The notes under the pieces were generated by a model. That model was not told the origin of the DNA and did not search any database. It saw only the letters and a program-made list of their open reading frames with translations. From the NCBI GenBank assembly GCA_907164885.2, contig OU015494.1, forward strand, positions 62,001 to 126,000: a DNA stretch of 64,000 bases, read 5' to 3'. A program made the translations under genes and the position numbers. Below are positions 44,962-57,049 of the stretch, in pieces; position 1 is the first letter of the stretch, and each line of letters opens with the position of its first letter. The DNA is from Dolomedes plantarius. Lineage: Eukaryota; Arthropoda; Arachnida; Araneae; Dolomedidae.

Positions 44962-45030
44962 CTAAAATAGAAATAAAATGTGAATACACACATCACAATT
45001 ATTAACAGAGGAGAAACATTTTAAAAACAC
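44800..45030. repeat. Segment duplicated at 50832-51070
   Basis: About 230 bases with high identity to 50832-51070, including CTCGACATAATAATTAATAA and GTGAATACACACATCAC. It overlaps the candidate exon at 44911. Together with two other paired segments it suggests a duplicated block. Confidence 0.8.
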
Positions 45031-45839
45031 GATCTGATTTCCTAAGGATTATTAATAACATCAAAACACCAATTATCAAGTTAGCAGTGATGAAGAAATC
45101 GACATCAATACTTATGCAGGCCTACATAACTTTTAGAATTGATGCAAAAATGATATAGAATTGACAAAAACTCGGGGGAAATTCAGAAAATGCAACTGGG
45201 AAATATCAGATCTTAGTTTCTGTTATAATCGTGGTGCATCAAATTTTAATCATTAGAGTGTGTTTAAAAACAACCTTCCTCTTAAAGGGGTCTTATTTAT
45301 TTGTAAACCAACATGTAAATTGCATAATGTATCAGCATAGAGTGAATTTCCATTGATCATTTCCCTGTATGTGTTGTGTACCTCGCCAAGTTCTGATAAT
45401 ATTTTGTTATATTCCTGCATTTATCATTCAAAGCAATAGGTCCTTATAAAAATGATAAATCCACTGGATAGAGTTATGAATTATAATACAGTTGCATATA
45501 TAAAGCTACAGCCTTCAGTTTTTTAAAGTAGTTTTTTTCAAAAATTAGGGTGATCTCAGAAAAGAATTCCACATACTTAAAATATTGAACAAAACATACT
45601 CAGTGCATTTTAGAAACATCTTACTCCTCTTTATCAAAGGACATGAAAAAAAATTCAAATTTCTAATAAAAAGAATTCATAGCAAACCATCCCTGTAAAG
45701 TGACTTTTCCTACGACGCTTCGCTAGGCCTAAAAGTAGGCCTAGCGGAAACCACCCGTGCATGCAGGAAAAGCTTGCATTGTAGGATGTTCAATTTAATA
45801 TAAACATACTATATATTCATGTATTATGCTATATATATG
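45031..45839. other. No recognisable gene
   Basis: AT-rich. It contains a nested hairpin at 45704-45772 with perfect inner arms CGCTAGGCCT and AGGCCTAGCG (45721-45730, 45737-45746) and outer arms CTTTTCCT/AGGAAAAG. Confidence 0.5.
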
Positions 45840-45941
45840 CAGATCTGCCAACCTCAGTAAGAGCAAAATCCGGCAATATTCTACCGTGCATAAAATAATC
45901 GACATGACATAACACAAAAGAGTATAGTAAAATATAATAAA

Positions 45942-47931
45942 AGAATTAGGAAAAGTAAATAAACCAACTGATTGGGTACAAAGTTTGGTTATAGTAGAAA
46001 AACCAAACGGAAATTTGAGATTATGCCTAGACCCTAGAGATCTTAACAAAGTAATTAAAAGAGAACATTATCAAAATTCCTTCTGCAGATGACATTATTA
46101 GTAGATTAGAAGGCAAGAAAATATTTTCTGTAGTAGATGTGAAAGATGGATTTTGGCATGTGCCATTAGATGAAGCTAGCTCTGAAATTTGCACTTTTAA
46201 TACATCATTTGGAAGGTATAAATTCAATAAGATGCCGTTTGGAATAGCTTCTGCACCTGAAATATTTCAGAAAGAAATCAAAAGCTTTTTGGTGATGTGG
46301 AGTTTATTTTGATGACATTATTGTGGCAGGATATGATGATGCAATCTTGTTTAAAGTTCTTGAAAGAGCTACATCATTATATATAAAGTTTAATCCAGAT
46401 AAATTGCAATATAGGGTATCAGAAGTAAAATATGTTGGTCAAATTATATCGAAATCGGGTATAAAACCTGATCCTGATCACATTAAGGCGATTGTTGAGA
46501 TGCCAACACCCAAATCAAAAACTTGTTAGGTATGATAAATTTTCTTTCAAATTCATTCCCAACGTAATGAATAAAGTTACTGCCCCGTTAAGAGAAATCA
46601 TTCATGAAAAAGTAGATTTTAATTGGAGAAAGGAACAAGAAGTATCATTTGTAAACATTAAAGAATTGTTAACTAAAGCTCCAATTTTAAAAGTTTTAAG
46701 TGCTAGTGATGAAATAGTGATACAGTTCAAGAGATGGGCTTGTTTAATCCAAAAAGGTCAACCTGTGTCATTTGTTTCACGTAGCTTAACTAATAGTGAA
46801 AAGATAGAAAAGAAATTATTGGCAATTCAGTTTTATCATAATTTTGTCATTGTACAGAGTGACCATAGACCCTTAATAGCAATTGTCAAGAAACCTATGC
46901 ATAAAATATCTTCTAGAATGCAGAGAATGATTTTGCAATAAATTATGTACCAGGTAATCAAATGTTTCTGGCCTGTTAATGAAACTGAAATATGCATACT
47001 ATTTCAAAACATTTACGTATACCCATGAGTGAAAAGAGAAACTGAATTAGATCCAGAATTGCAGATAGTTGTCAAAGAAGGCTGTCCTAAATCTTACAAA
47101 AAGGTTGATAGTAGTGTAAAAACATATTATAAGGTTAAAAACAATCTTTACATTAATGAAGGGCTGTTATTTATTAATAGTTTGAGAAAGGATATGTTCA
47201 TGAAGCTCATTTTGGGATAGAGAAATGTAAGAATAAGATCAAAGAGAAATAATGTATTGGCCAGGGATGAGAGAAAAGCAAATTGTAAAGAGCCATTGAA
47301 ACCTCACACAGTTCCATATCGACCTTTTGAAAATGTAATGGACTTTGGTAATCTAATTTTAATGGATTATTACTCAAAATGGATTCAAATTATTGAAATG
47401 TGCAGATGAGGTTTGGTGTTCCTAAGACTGTAATATACCATTTAATAGTTATATTTATTGCAAATGATTAGGACTTTAATTATACATTTATTAGTCCTTA
47501 AAGTAATGGGATGGTTGAAAGAGCCGTACGAATCGCAAAAAGTATTAAGAGAAAGGCAAGGGAAGATTATTTTGTGGTATTAATGGAGTATAGGAATACC
47601 CCAATATCAGGTCTAGATCTATCTCCAGCTCAACTAATTTTCAATCGTAGACTAAAAACCAAATTACCAATGTCCAACAAATTATTAAATTCTGAATTAT
47701 TTAATAACATTCGAGAAAAGTTAATTACATTCAGATATTCTACTATGATAAAACTGCACATCCATTATCTGAACTTAAGCCAAAAGAGAGTATAAGAATA
47801 CTCAATTTTAAAAACAAAACTTGAACCTGCTGAAATAGTTTCGAAGCATAGATCCTATTTTGTTAAAGACCAGTTTGGTAAAATATTAAGACGTAATATA
47901 AGAAAATACGTTAAAGCAAATTATAGGTGAT
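45942..47931 (+). pseudogene. Ty3/gypsy pol relic ('gypsy-C')
   Basis: Canonical order, heavily broken. RT begins with PTDWVQSLVIVEKPNG and LCLDPRDLNKVI, has DVKDGFWHVPL and MPFGIASAPEIFQ, and YFDD at about 46306-46317 in a shifted frame. RNase H follows at 46492-46941 with a DHRPLIAI motif. Then come an integrase zinc-domain scrap near 47160-47270 and an integrase C-terminal part at 47511-47795 (GMVERAVRIAKSIKRKA, YRNTPISGLDLSPAQL). Coding similarity ends near 47931. At least five frameshifts and internal deletions, and no LTRs seen. Confidence 0.85.
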
Positions 47932-48605
47932 TACCAATGTGGTTTTAGGTCTACCATCGACCAAATACATACAGTGAAAAATATATTTGAGAAGTTCAAT
48001 GAATATAATATTGATCTGTTTGCTTTATTTGTCGATTTCAAACAGGCATTTGATAAAGTGGATAGATTGGAATTTTAGCTGAGCTAAAGATACCAATGAA
48101 ATTAGTCAAACTAATCCAAATTACTCTGAAAGATTCTCAAGCCACAGTTTTAATTCAAAATGACTTCTCGGGGGGTCTTTGATATAATTGCGGGTATTCG
48201 ACATTATCACCCTTATTGTTTAACTTAGTAAAACCACACAAATCTGACAGTAAAAGATATTAATAACTTAAGAATATTTGAACGTAAAATTTTGAGACCA
48301 ATTCAGGTAAATAGTAATCTATGGAGAATAAGAACTAATAAGGAAATAGAAGCACTCATAAAATGCAAACACATAGTAAAATTTATTAAAGCACAACGAA
48401 TATCACATCGAGAGACAAACTGATAAGCGAGTGGCAAAATTCTTATACTGGAAGTCAATGTGCAACAGACCAAGGGGAAGACTATAAAAATGATGGTTAG
48501 ATGATGTGTTGAATGACCTAAAATGTCTGAAGATAACCAACTGGAATGGGAAAACTGGAGACAGAGTCGTCTCGAAAAGAATTGCTAAGGTCCATCACGG
48601 GCTGT
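47932..48605 (+). pseudogene. Non-LTR retrotransposon (LINE) relic
   Basis: Directly after the gypsy relic the frame reads GDYQCGFRSTIDQI then FVDFKQAFDKVDR, the start of a LINE RT. It breaks up after a LSPLLFNLV motif near 48220. From about 48255 a C-terminal segment follows with FERKILRPIQVN, RGRL and LDDVLNDLKCLKITNW, typical of the tail of such polyproteins. The catalytic centre between them is deleted. Confidence 0.75.
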
Positions 48606-51244
48606 AATGTCAAATAAGAAGATTTGTTGGATTCAACACACAAAATCAATTAAAATATAATAAAGTCAACAATTTTAAAGTATGATCTCATATCCTAGTC
48701 TACATTAGTTCGTCTAAACAATACATAATGACTCGATTTAAATTAAATTTACGACTTTTTTTATCTTTTGATATTTGAAAACTGAGTACTCACATTCAGA
48801 TTTTTGAACAGATTCAGATGCTTGCTCTATGGGATAGTTGCTATGAAAAGAAAAGAAAAAAGAATTAATAAGATGCATCTTCATGTATAACTGTGACAAA
48901 TACGATCTTATTAAGAAACACAGAAATTCAAATACAATCAAGTTTTACATTATAGAGTTCTCTTACATTACACTTTTTAAAAGAAATATGAGAGAGATTA
49001 TGTTACGAGTCTTTTTTTAAATGGTAGTTATAAACAAGTTGTCAACTAAATGGTTCTAAGACCTTACTGGGTAACTGAAATTAATAAAAATAGTACTCAT
49101 TTGATTATCATGCAAAAAGGGAAATAAAGTATTTTCCCCCTCCTTATATAACTCATATACAAGCTCAAAAGTTAATGATAGACTCGGCAAAATATGATAC
49201 AAGTTTCATAAAGCAACACAAAAGGATACTTCATTCATTAATAAGACAGAAAATTCAGTTTTCAGCAAGAAAAAGATGTGAAATACAAAAAGTGGTTTTC
49301 TGGAGAAAACTAATCATTCTTGCAAACTAATCATTCTTGTAAAAAAAGTCCTGTAGATACAAACAACAGCATTATGTTTAGTAACTAAATTAAAGCCATT
49401 GTTGGCGATCTCTAAACATCAATATACAACCATGGCAGATTTAAAGAAGAAGGTACAACCTAATGCAGTACTAATACATATAGACCGGTGAAAATTACAC
49501 TTGTAAGTATAGTGAAGAAATCCATGTTGACCATCATAGGTAAAAGTATATACCACCTTCCATGCTACAAACAACTACGCGAATGATAAATGATTGCCGA
49601 ACATTTAGTCATTTTAGCAATGCTATAAGAAATACAAACTTTTATAGACGATTCTAACTAAAAGTTGTAAACAATCTTAAAAACTAACCGATATTTTAAA
49701 ATCGAATACATGCACATCAGCCAATTATGCATCATTCAGTTAGGACTTAGAGCATAAATATAAGGGGTTCACAACCATAGTGGACCGTATTTTTTAAAAA
49801 TGGAGATAGTTCATGTTGGGGTCACTTAAAAACATGTTCTGTTCACTGCACAGTCAATAGCACAGAAAATTCCTTCCCAATGATGCAGAATTTGGAGTGA
49901 TTGAAGCAACAAGTCGCAAGAAAAAAACATATTTACATTCAAAGGAATTGGAAGGAAACTATAATAAATGTAAAGAGAAAAAATCCTAAAATTACAGTCA
50001 TTCTGATTTCCTTTCTACAAGATCATTAGAAGATACCATCACAAACAGAAAGGAGGACACTCTTTTAAATTGGCAGTGAATATCAGATGGTTGCGAGTTT
50101 GAATATCAGATGGTTTTGAATATCAGATGGTTGCGAGTTATGAGAGGTTGTCCTTTTCAAAGAAACCTCAAAACAAGACCGGGTCATAAATTTGAAAAAG
50201 AAGGCTCTCTCTGTCATCTGTTACTCAAAAGACATGGGTAGGAGAAAGATTAGTGTTGCCAAAAAGAAAGACATCCTTCCATTCATTCCACCGATACATC
50301 ATCATTTTTGAAAGAACCTTCCCGTGGAAACGAATACTAGACTCCAGGACATTAGTTCGGTAAAAGATTGCATACTGTGATTAAGAAAAGTTAAATGGCA
50401 GCATGAGTCATGGGTTATTTTTTGTTTGCATCGGAAAAGTGAATCAAGAATGAAATTTTTATTATTTTTCATTCATATAATGTATATTATTATAGTTTTC
50501 TTTATTAATCTCGAACGTGGTATTCTTCCATGCAATAGAATGTTCATAGCTATGGCGAACAAAGTCCAAGTTTTTTGACTGAAAAACACAATATAGAACA
50601 GAAATATTTATTTCCTACTTATAGATGCAGAACAATTAAAAATTATACAGTTTTAACAATATAATGTCATTTAAAATTTAGTTTAGATGGACTTGTTTCA
50701 CTAAGGTTCTGACCCCCTCATATACAACAATTCATTTTAAGCTTTCGAATTGCTTTCGCCAGATGAAACAACTTATAAAAAGTAGTTCCTGACAAAAATA
50801 TCCCATCACGAATCCCTTAGAGCATCACTCAAACTGTTTGAAAAAATTGACTCGACATAATAATTAATAAATCAATAAGCAAGAGGTTTGTCAGCGATCA
50901 AAGCCGTCCGTAACAAAAGTACATTCAAATATTTATATTAAAATTCTTACCTATGCTGTTTCAAGATCCTTATCCAAATATTTGGGAGGCAATCGCATAG
51001 TCTGAAATAAAAATAAAATGTGAATACACACATCACGATTATTAACAGAGGAGAAGCGTTTTAAAAATAACAAGTGAAACCTCCGATTTCACTTCAATGA
51101 AATTTCAATAACTAATAATTTGGTCGAGGTGTCATACTCACTGGTTATATATAATCAAATATTTATTGTATACATCTCATTTGTACATTAAACAAGATAT
51201 ACATAGAATATACCTAGGGGCAGCAATCTAAACTTGGTGAGTTA
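48606..51244. other. Gene-less stretch with duplicated segments
   Basis: Contains the partners of two upstream segments: 48623-48730 (with 43394-43492) and 50832-51070 (with 44800-45030). A short GAATATCAGATGGTT repeat occurs three times at about 50080-50135. No gene recognised. Confidence 0.5.
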
Positions 51245-52317
51245 CCAACCTTTTTACGTTGATTCCAGGACAGCACTTCTGGAGAGGCGGGTTTCCAACC
51301 TTTTTACGTAGATTCCAGGAGAGCACTTCTGGAGAGGCAGGTTCCCAACCTTTTGACGTAGATTCCAGGAGAGCACTTCTGGAGAGGCGGATTCCCAACC
51401 TTTTGACGTAGATTCCAGGAGAGCACTTCTGGAGAGGCGGGTTCCCAACCTCTTTACGTAGATTGCAGGAGAGCACTTCTGGAGAGGCGGGTTCCCAACC
51501 TTTTTACGTAGATTCCAGGAGAGCACTTCTGGAGAGGCGGGTTCCCAACCTTTTTACGTTGATTCCAGGAGAGCACTGCTGGAGAGGCGGGTTCCCAACC
51601 TTTTTACGTAGATTCCAGGAGAGCACTTCTGTAGAGGCGGTTCCCAACCTTTTTACGTTGATTCCAGGAGAGCACTTCTGGAGAGGCGGGTTCCCAACCT
51701 TTTTACGTAGATTTACGTAGATTCCTGGAGAGCACTTCTGGAGAGGCGGGTTTCCAACCTTTTTACGTAGATTCCAGGAGAGCACTTCTGTAGAGGCGGT
51801 TCCCAACCTTTTTACGTTGATTCCAGGAGAGCACTTCTGGAGAGGCGGGTTCCCAACCTTTTTACGTAGATTTACGTAGATTCCAGGAGAGCACTTCTGG
51901 AGAGGCGGATTCCCAACCTTTTGACGTAGATTCCAGGAGAGCACTTCTGGAGAGGCGGGTTCCCAACCTCTTTACGTAGATTGCAGGAGAGCACTTCTGG
52001 AGAGGCGGGTTTCCAACCTTTTTACGTAGATTCCAGGAGAGCACTTCTAGAGAGGCGGGTTCCCAACCTTTTTACGTTGATTCCAGGAGAGCACTGCTGG
52101 AGAGGCGGGTTCCCAACCTTTTTACGTAGATTCCAGGAGAGCACTTCTGGAGAGGCGGGTTCCCAACCTTTTTACGTAAATTCCAGGAGAGCACTTCTGG
52201 AGAGACGAGTTCCCAACCTTTTTACGTAGATTCCAGGAGAGAACTTCTGAAGAGGCGGGTTTCCAACCTTTTTACGTAGATTCCAGGAGAGCACTTCTGG
52301 AGAGGCGGGTTCCCAAC
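51245..52317. repeat. 50-bp minisatellite, about 21 units
   Basis: The unit runs through ACCTTTTTACGTAGATTCC, AGGAGAGCACTTCTGGAGAG and GCGGGTTCCCA, with a period of exactly 50 in most units. Variants include 49-base units (GGCGGTTCCC) and two with a 10-base insertion (GATTTACGTA). Variant order repeats at two scales, about 517 bases (51379 and 51897) and about 160 bases (51626 and 51786), so it grew by block duplication. Open frames on both strands are a by-product of the repeat. Confidence 0.95.
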
Positions 52318-52977
52318 CATTGTTATGACATATTCTGTTTCGATATCAAAGTTTCAAAATAAATACTAAAGTTAGATAACTACAGAATGGATACAAGAGT
52401 AAAATTTCAATTAAATTTAATAAGTAATATATCATACCGTTTTGCAGAAGCTAAAGAACTACTTCATAATACCACACAAACAGGCATAATACCTTAGTAA
52501 TTTGAAAGAAAACATGGATAAATTATAAAAAGTATTGTACCATAATTTTTGCAATGTAGAACTTAATTTACCAGACAACAAAATGTTTACATGCATTATG
52601 GATGTATAACATATTTTAATAGATCATTTGTACTTTCTAGAGAACATTACATACTAATGACAACAAATGAATGAAAGGTGTAAGACTCTCTGGCCAATAA
52701 AACAATTTCTTACAAAATTTTTACTCCTGATACTTGATTATACATTTTAGCCACTTTTACCTAAGCTTAAAGGTCATTAAACAAAATATGTAAAACTATG
52801 ACAGCTAGAATCTAATAATAAAATTTAAAATCCGACAAAAATAATAACACTCTTTCATTTAAGGTTATTCATGTTAAAGTAAGAAGTACTTACAAAGGTG
52901 TACCACCCCACTTGTCTCTAGCACTTAAATCTACATCTTTTTCATCTACAAGATATCTGTAATTTAAATGATAATAG
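52318..52977. other. No recognisable gene
   Basis: AT-rich spacer between the minisatellite and the next transposon. Confidence 0.5.
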
Positions 52978-53577
52978 TAGGGGAAGAGTGGGTACAGTGA
53001 GACAGGGAGAACAGTGAGACAACATCAATTTATTTTCTGTTTGACAATTTCCAGACTGACAACACTTTTCAAAAGTCAAGTTGACATACTGTATTACAGA
53101 AAGGAGGTTGCTTTCAGATCTGCGGTAAGAAAGATAATTATGTCATCATAATTTCACCCCATCAAACTAAAATATCTGCATTGTTTGTTGCATTGTTTCT
53201 AAATTGTTTGATAATTGTTTGATTTTTTATTGTCTCTCTGTTCCCATGGTACTTTTATATCAAAAGTGGAGAAATTATATATTGAATTAAATTGAATTAC
53301 AACTAGCCTGTTGATGCAAAAAATATAAAGAGAAGTTTGAAGGCCCTGCACCAACACAATAGTGATGATTGAATGGAGTTATGACGATTACAGCTTAATA
53401 ATATGGAATTATTAACTAAATTTTTAATAAGTCATATCACATATTAATTTCCATTTCGTACTTATTCTATTTAAATTGAATTTTTTTTACTGTTTCATTG
53501 CAATATATTAAATGTAATAATATTTATCTACATTTCAGATTTCAACATGCCTCGAAAAAATAAGTCAGATAAGCTTA

Positions 53578-54877
53578 CAGAGGCTGTTCGCACATTTTTT
53601 AGACGATTTTGGTAAGCGGTAATAAAAAATCGTTTGCTGCAAAAGAAATAATTGCAATTGTACTATGTTTTTAAAAGTCAAAATTATGGTCTGCGGCTTG
53701 AAAGTTTTGTTTTTATTCAAAATGGCGTTTTTACAAAGCAGTGGTTCGAAGGCTACATTTATGCTCTTTCCGAAGAGAAATATGCATACTCCGTTATCCA
53801 AAAACGATGTGAGAGTCATGGTTTTGTGATATCTAAAGCGTCTATAGGTAATATCGTCAACAAGAAAGGAAAAAAAACGTCAAATTGGAGCCTCAAGTGG
53901 AACAAAAATTCCAAACAAGTATCCAAGGAAAAAAAGGACATCTTCGACTATTGCAAATGTACGTTGTTTAATGTTAGAAGAAAATCCCCCTAGTCAAAGG
54001 ACAGTTGCAAAATCATTAAAATTCTCGGTGTCCACTGTAAACAAAATGATAAACGTTGATTTAAATCTTAAGAAAGCGAAAAAACGCAATATGCATCGTC
54101 TTCTTCCAAATCATATCGCTGAACGCAGGACACGCTGCAGAATTCTATATGAGAAACACTTATCCAAAGAAAAATGGAAAACAATTGTCACAATAGATGA
54201 ATCATGGGTGTATTTAAATGATTGCAACAAAAAAAGCCATTTATTATCATAAAAGAGGAGAAAAAAATTTAAGTACATGGTTCAAAGAATCGAAAGAAAG
54301 TTTTCCTAAGGGATTCATGATTGTTGCTCGTTTTTCTTATAATGGCAAGTTAAAAATAAAGAGGGTGGAAAAAAATGTCAAGATTAACTCCAAATACTAT
54401 CAGGAACATATTTTATCGTCAATTTTTCTGAATGAAATACCATCGCTTTACCCACAGTGCCATCAATCTGTGAGACTCCATCAGGACAAAGCTAGCAGTC
54501 ACACATCAAAATCCACTGTAAATTTCCTAAAAGAAATGGAACAAAAAACTGGTATCAATGCCATACCCTTCATTGATATCCCTACTAAATCTCCCGATGT
54601 ATCACCTATGGATTTTTGTGCTTTCGGACTTTTAAAATCTGCATTATCCAAACGTAGTCCCAAAACCTTTACAGGACTCTGGAAAGCTGTTCAGGGGGAA
54701 TGGGATAGAATACCTCTTCTGACACTTCAAAAGGCATTATTATCCTGGAAATTGCGGTGTCGAACGATAGTTCAGAATTAGGGATGTCAAACAGAACATT
54801 TAAAACACAAGAATTTTATGTAATTTAGTTTTCTGATTACAATATACATCGTCTAAAAAATGTGTGAACAGCATCTG
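53578..54877 (+). mobile_element. DD41D mariner-type transposon (rosa-like), nested
   Basis: 1300 bp with imperfect inverted ends of about 32 bases, CAGAGGCTGTTCGCACATTT at left and CAGATGCTGTTCACACATTT when the right end is reverse complemented. It is flanked by TA at 53576-53577 and 54878-54879. Removing it with one TA restores the reading frame of the surrounding transposase. It therefore inserted after the pogo-type element was in place. Confidence 0.92.
53760..54781 (+). pseudogene. DD41D transposase
   Basis: Coding runs in three frames. The first holds LSEEKYAYSVIQKRCESHG, the second PPSQRTVAKSLKFSVSTVNK (a helix-turn-helix), and the third the catalytic part. Asp codons are at 54196 (TIDESW), 54485 (HQDKAS) and 54611 (SPMDFC). 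There are 41 residues between the last two, the DD41D spacing reported for the rosa family of the Tc1/mariner superfamily. Shifts lie near 53975 and 54225. It ends at a TAG at 54779-54781. Confidence 0.85.
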
Positions 54878-57049
54878 TATTGGGAGATTTTCCGAAACAG
54901 ACATTAAAGTAGCTGTTGGACTAGTGATAGACAAAGGCTACAGTGTACGTGGAGCTGCAAGTGCAAAAGGACTTGCATTTCAAACTGTTAGTCGTTATGT
55001 GAAAAAGTTCAAAAATGATTCATCAGCACGAATGTTCCCAAATTACAAAGCAAATCAAATTTATTGTCCTGATGTTGAAAATTCATTATGTGATTATTTG
55101 ATCACCTGCTCCAAAATGTTTTATGGCCTAACTATAAAAGATTGCAGACTATTAGCATATGAAATAGCAGTGAAAAATCATTTGTGTCTTCCTGAAACAT
55201 GGAAACATAACAAAATGACATCTCTAGAGTGGATGAAACATTTTCGCAAGAGGTTTCCAGTTTTATCTCTACGGACACCAGAGGGATGTTCATTGTCTCG
55301 AATTACTGCCTTCAACAAGTTCAACGTATCATCTTTCTTTGAAAAACTTAAAGAAGTGCATTCACGTAATCCAAATTTTTCAAGTGGGCACCGTGTTTTC
55401 AATTTAGATGAAACTGGAACTGTAACAGTTCAAAAATCTCATAAAGTTCTCGCTGGAAAAGGAACGAAGCAGCAAAGCAACCAGTGCAGAAAGGGGCACT
55501 CTTGTAACCACGTGTTGCATTGTAAATGCTCTAGGTCAGTGCATTCCTCCAGTGATGGTTTTTCCTAGAGTCCATTTCAAAGAGCATATATCAGGTTCTC
55601 CGAATGGGACTTTAGGATTATCAACAAAAGTTGGTTGGATGAATTCTGAGTGCTTCCTTCATGCTATTCGTCACTTTATTATACACAGTGCAAGCTCAAA
55701 AGACAATCCATCCCTACTCATTATGGACAACCACGAAAGTCATCTGTCCATTGAAGCGATTAATCTGTGTAAGGAAAATGGTATAACTATACTGACGGTG
55801 CCACCATATTGCACTCACAAGTTGCAGCCATTAGATGTGTCACTAATGAAACCATTCCATACTTTTTATGATTATGCTGTTGACTCTTGGATGATGTCAC
55901 ATCCTGGTGAGACTTTCTCAATTTATAATGTTGCATCCTGTGTTCGAATTGCATACCCACGAGCAATGACACCAGTTAATACAGCAGCAGGTTTTAGAAA
56001 AATTGGTATTTACCCATTTGACCGGCACGTTTTCACTGAGGAGGATTTTCTCCCTAGTGTTATCACAGACAGATCTTTTCATTCATCAGAATAATCACAT
56101 CTTCCTAGCTGCGAGGTTTTAAGGATAAATGAAATCATTCCATCCTCATCAAATGCTACATCACACGATGACACTTCAAGCCAGCTTACCGATCCAGAAT
56201 CTCCCAAGTTATTCAATCTCAGTCCTGAACAGATACGCGGGCATCCAAAAGCAAAACCAAGAAAACAAACCAATGCTAGACGTGGTCGAAAAATGAAAAC
56301 TATGATCGCAACAGATACTCCAGAAAAGAATGCTATGGAAGAAAAAAGAACCAAAAGTAACCACAGTTAGCAAGAGATTATATAAGAAAAGAGAAGAAGA
56401 TTCTGAAAGCGATGTGGATGACCTGGATTATGACCTGGATTATGTTTTAGACGACTCATCAGATGGAGACTTCTACAGTTCAGATGAAGACCAAGCTCTT
56501 TTAGTTCCAGTTGGAGACGACAAGAAGCCCGAGAAAGATGATTTTGTTCTTGTAGAGTTTACAGCAAAACAAAAAATATTCTATGTTGGGAAGGTTAATA
56601 ACATTAATGCTTCAAATGAATATGAAATTACATTTATGCGCCGCAGTGTAAAATTATCAGGAATTTTTGTATTTCCTCCTGTACAAGATATCAGTACTGT
56701 GTGTCAAGAAGACATTAAATTTATCTTACCAAAGCCAATAAACCATGGCAAAACCAAACGGTAACAATCATTCATATCTTTTCAGGTTAATTTAGATTCG
56801 TTCAATGTTTGCTGGTTCAATAAATGTGTGTCTTACTGTTCCCACTTATTGGTGGAACAGTGAGACAAAATTGCATTTCGTTTTAATTTTTTTCTTTTGT
56901 GTGAATTCGTAGTTTCTTCTAGATCCATTTTTATAATACCTATTACAGTAACACATATTGTAACATTTGAAAGAAATTGATTTCTATGTTTTCTAATAAT
57001 AAAAAGTGAAATTGAATTTTTGTGTCTCACTGTACCCACTCTTCCCCTA

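Larger units (their letters stand above)
53547..56764 (+). pseudogene. pogo-type transposase, interrupted
   Basis: The ATG at 53547 starts MPRKNKSDKL. The next codons lie beyond the insertion, at 54878, and continue GRFSETDIKVAVGL in frame. Visible parts are an N-terminal helix-turn-helix (GAASAKGLAFQTVSRYVKK), then catalytic Asp in NLDETG (55407), IMDNHESH (55726) and QPLDVSL (55834), with 35 residues between the last two. A shift near 55470-55485, a TAA at 56092-56094 and a shift near 56350 damage it. The C-terminus has LSPEQIRGHPKA, an acidic stretch (56400-56500) and a domain with FYVGKVNNI and FVFPPVQDIS. Confidence 0.88.
52980..57047 (+). mobile_element. pogo-type transposon with GGGGAAGAGTGGG ends, split by a nested element
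   Basis: Perfect 25-base inverted ends GGGGAAGAGTGGGTACAGTG... with TA at 52978-52979 and 57048-57049. Subterminal ACAGTGAGACA-like motifs recur near 53010, 56835 and 56858. It encodes a pogo/CENP-B-type DDE transposase, now broken. A DD41D mariner-type element sits in codon 10 of that gene. Without the insertion it would be about 2.77 kb, a normal size for an autonomous pogo-type element. Confidence 0.92.

Noticed and set aside
51228..52229. Several open frames on both strands with repeating protein motifs
   Set aside because: They are by-products of a 50-bp minisatellite. The period is not a multiple of three, frames change from unit to unit, and both strands are equally open.
51245..52317. 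CRISPR-like array
   Set aside because: Units are head-to-tail without unique spacers, and the genome is eukaryotic.
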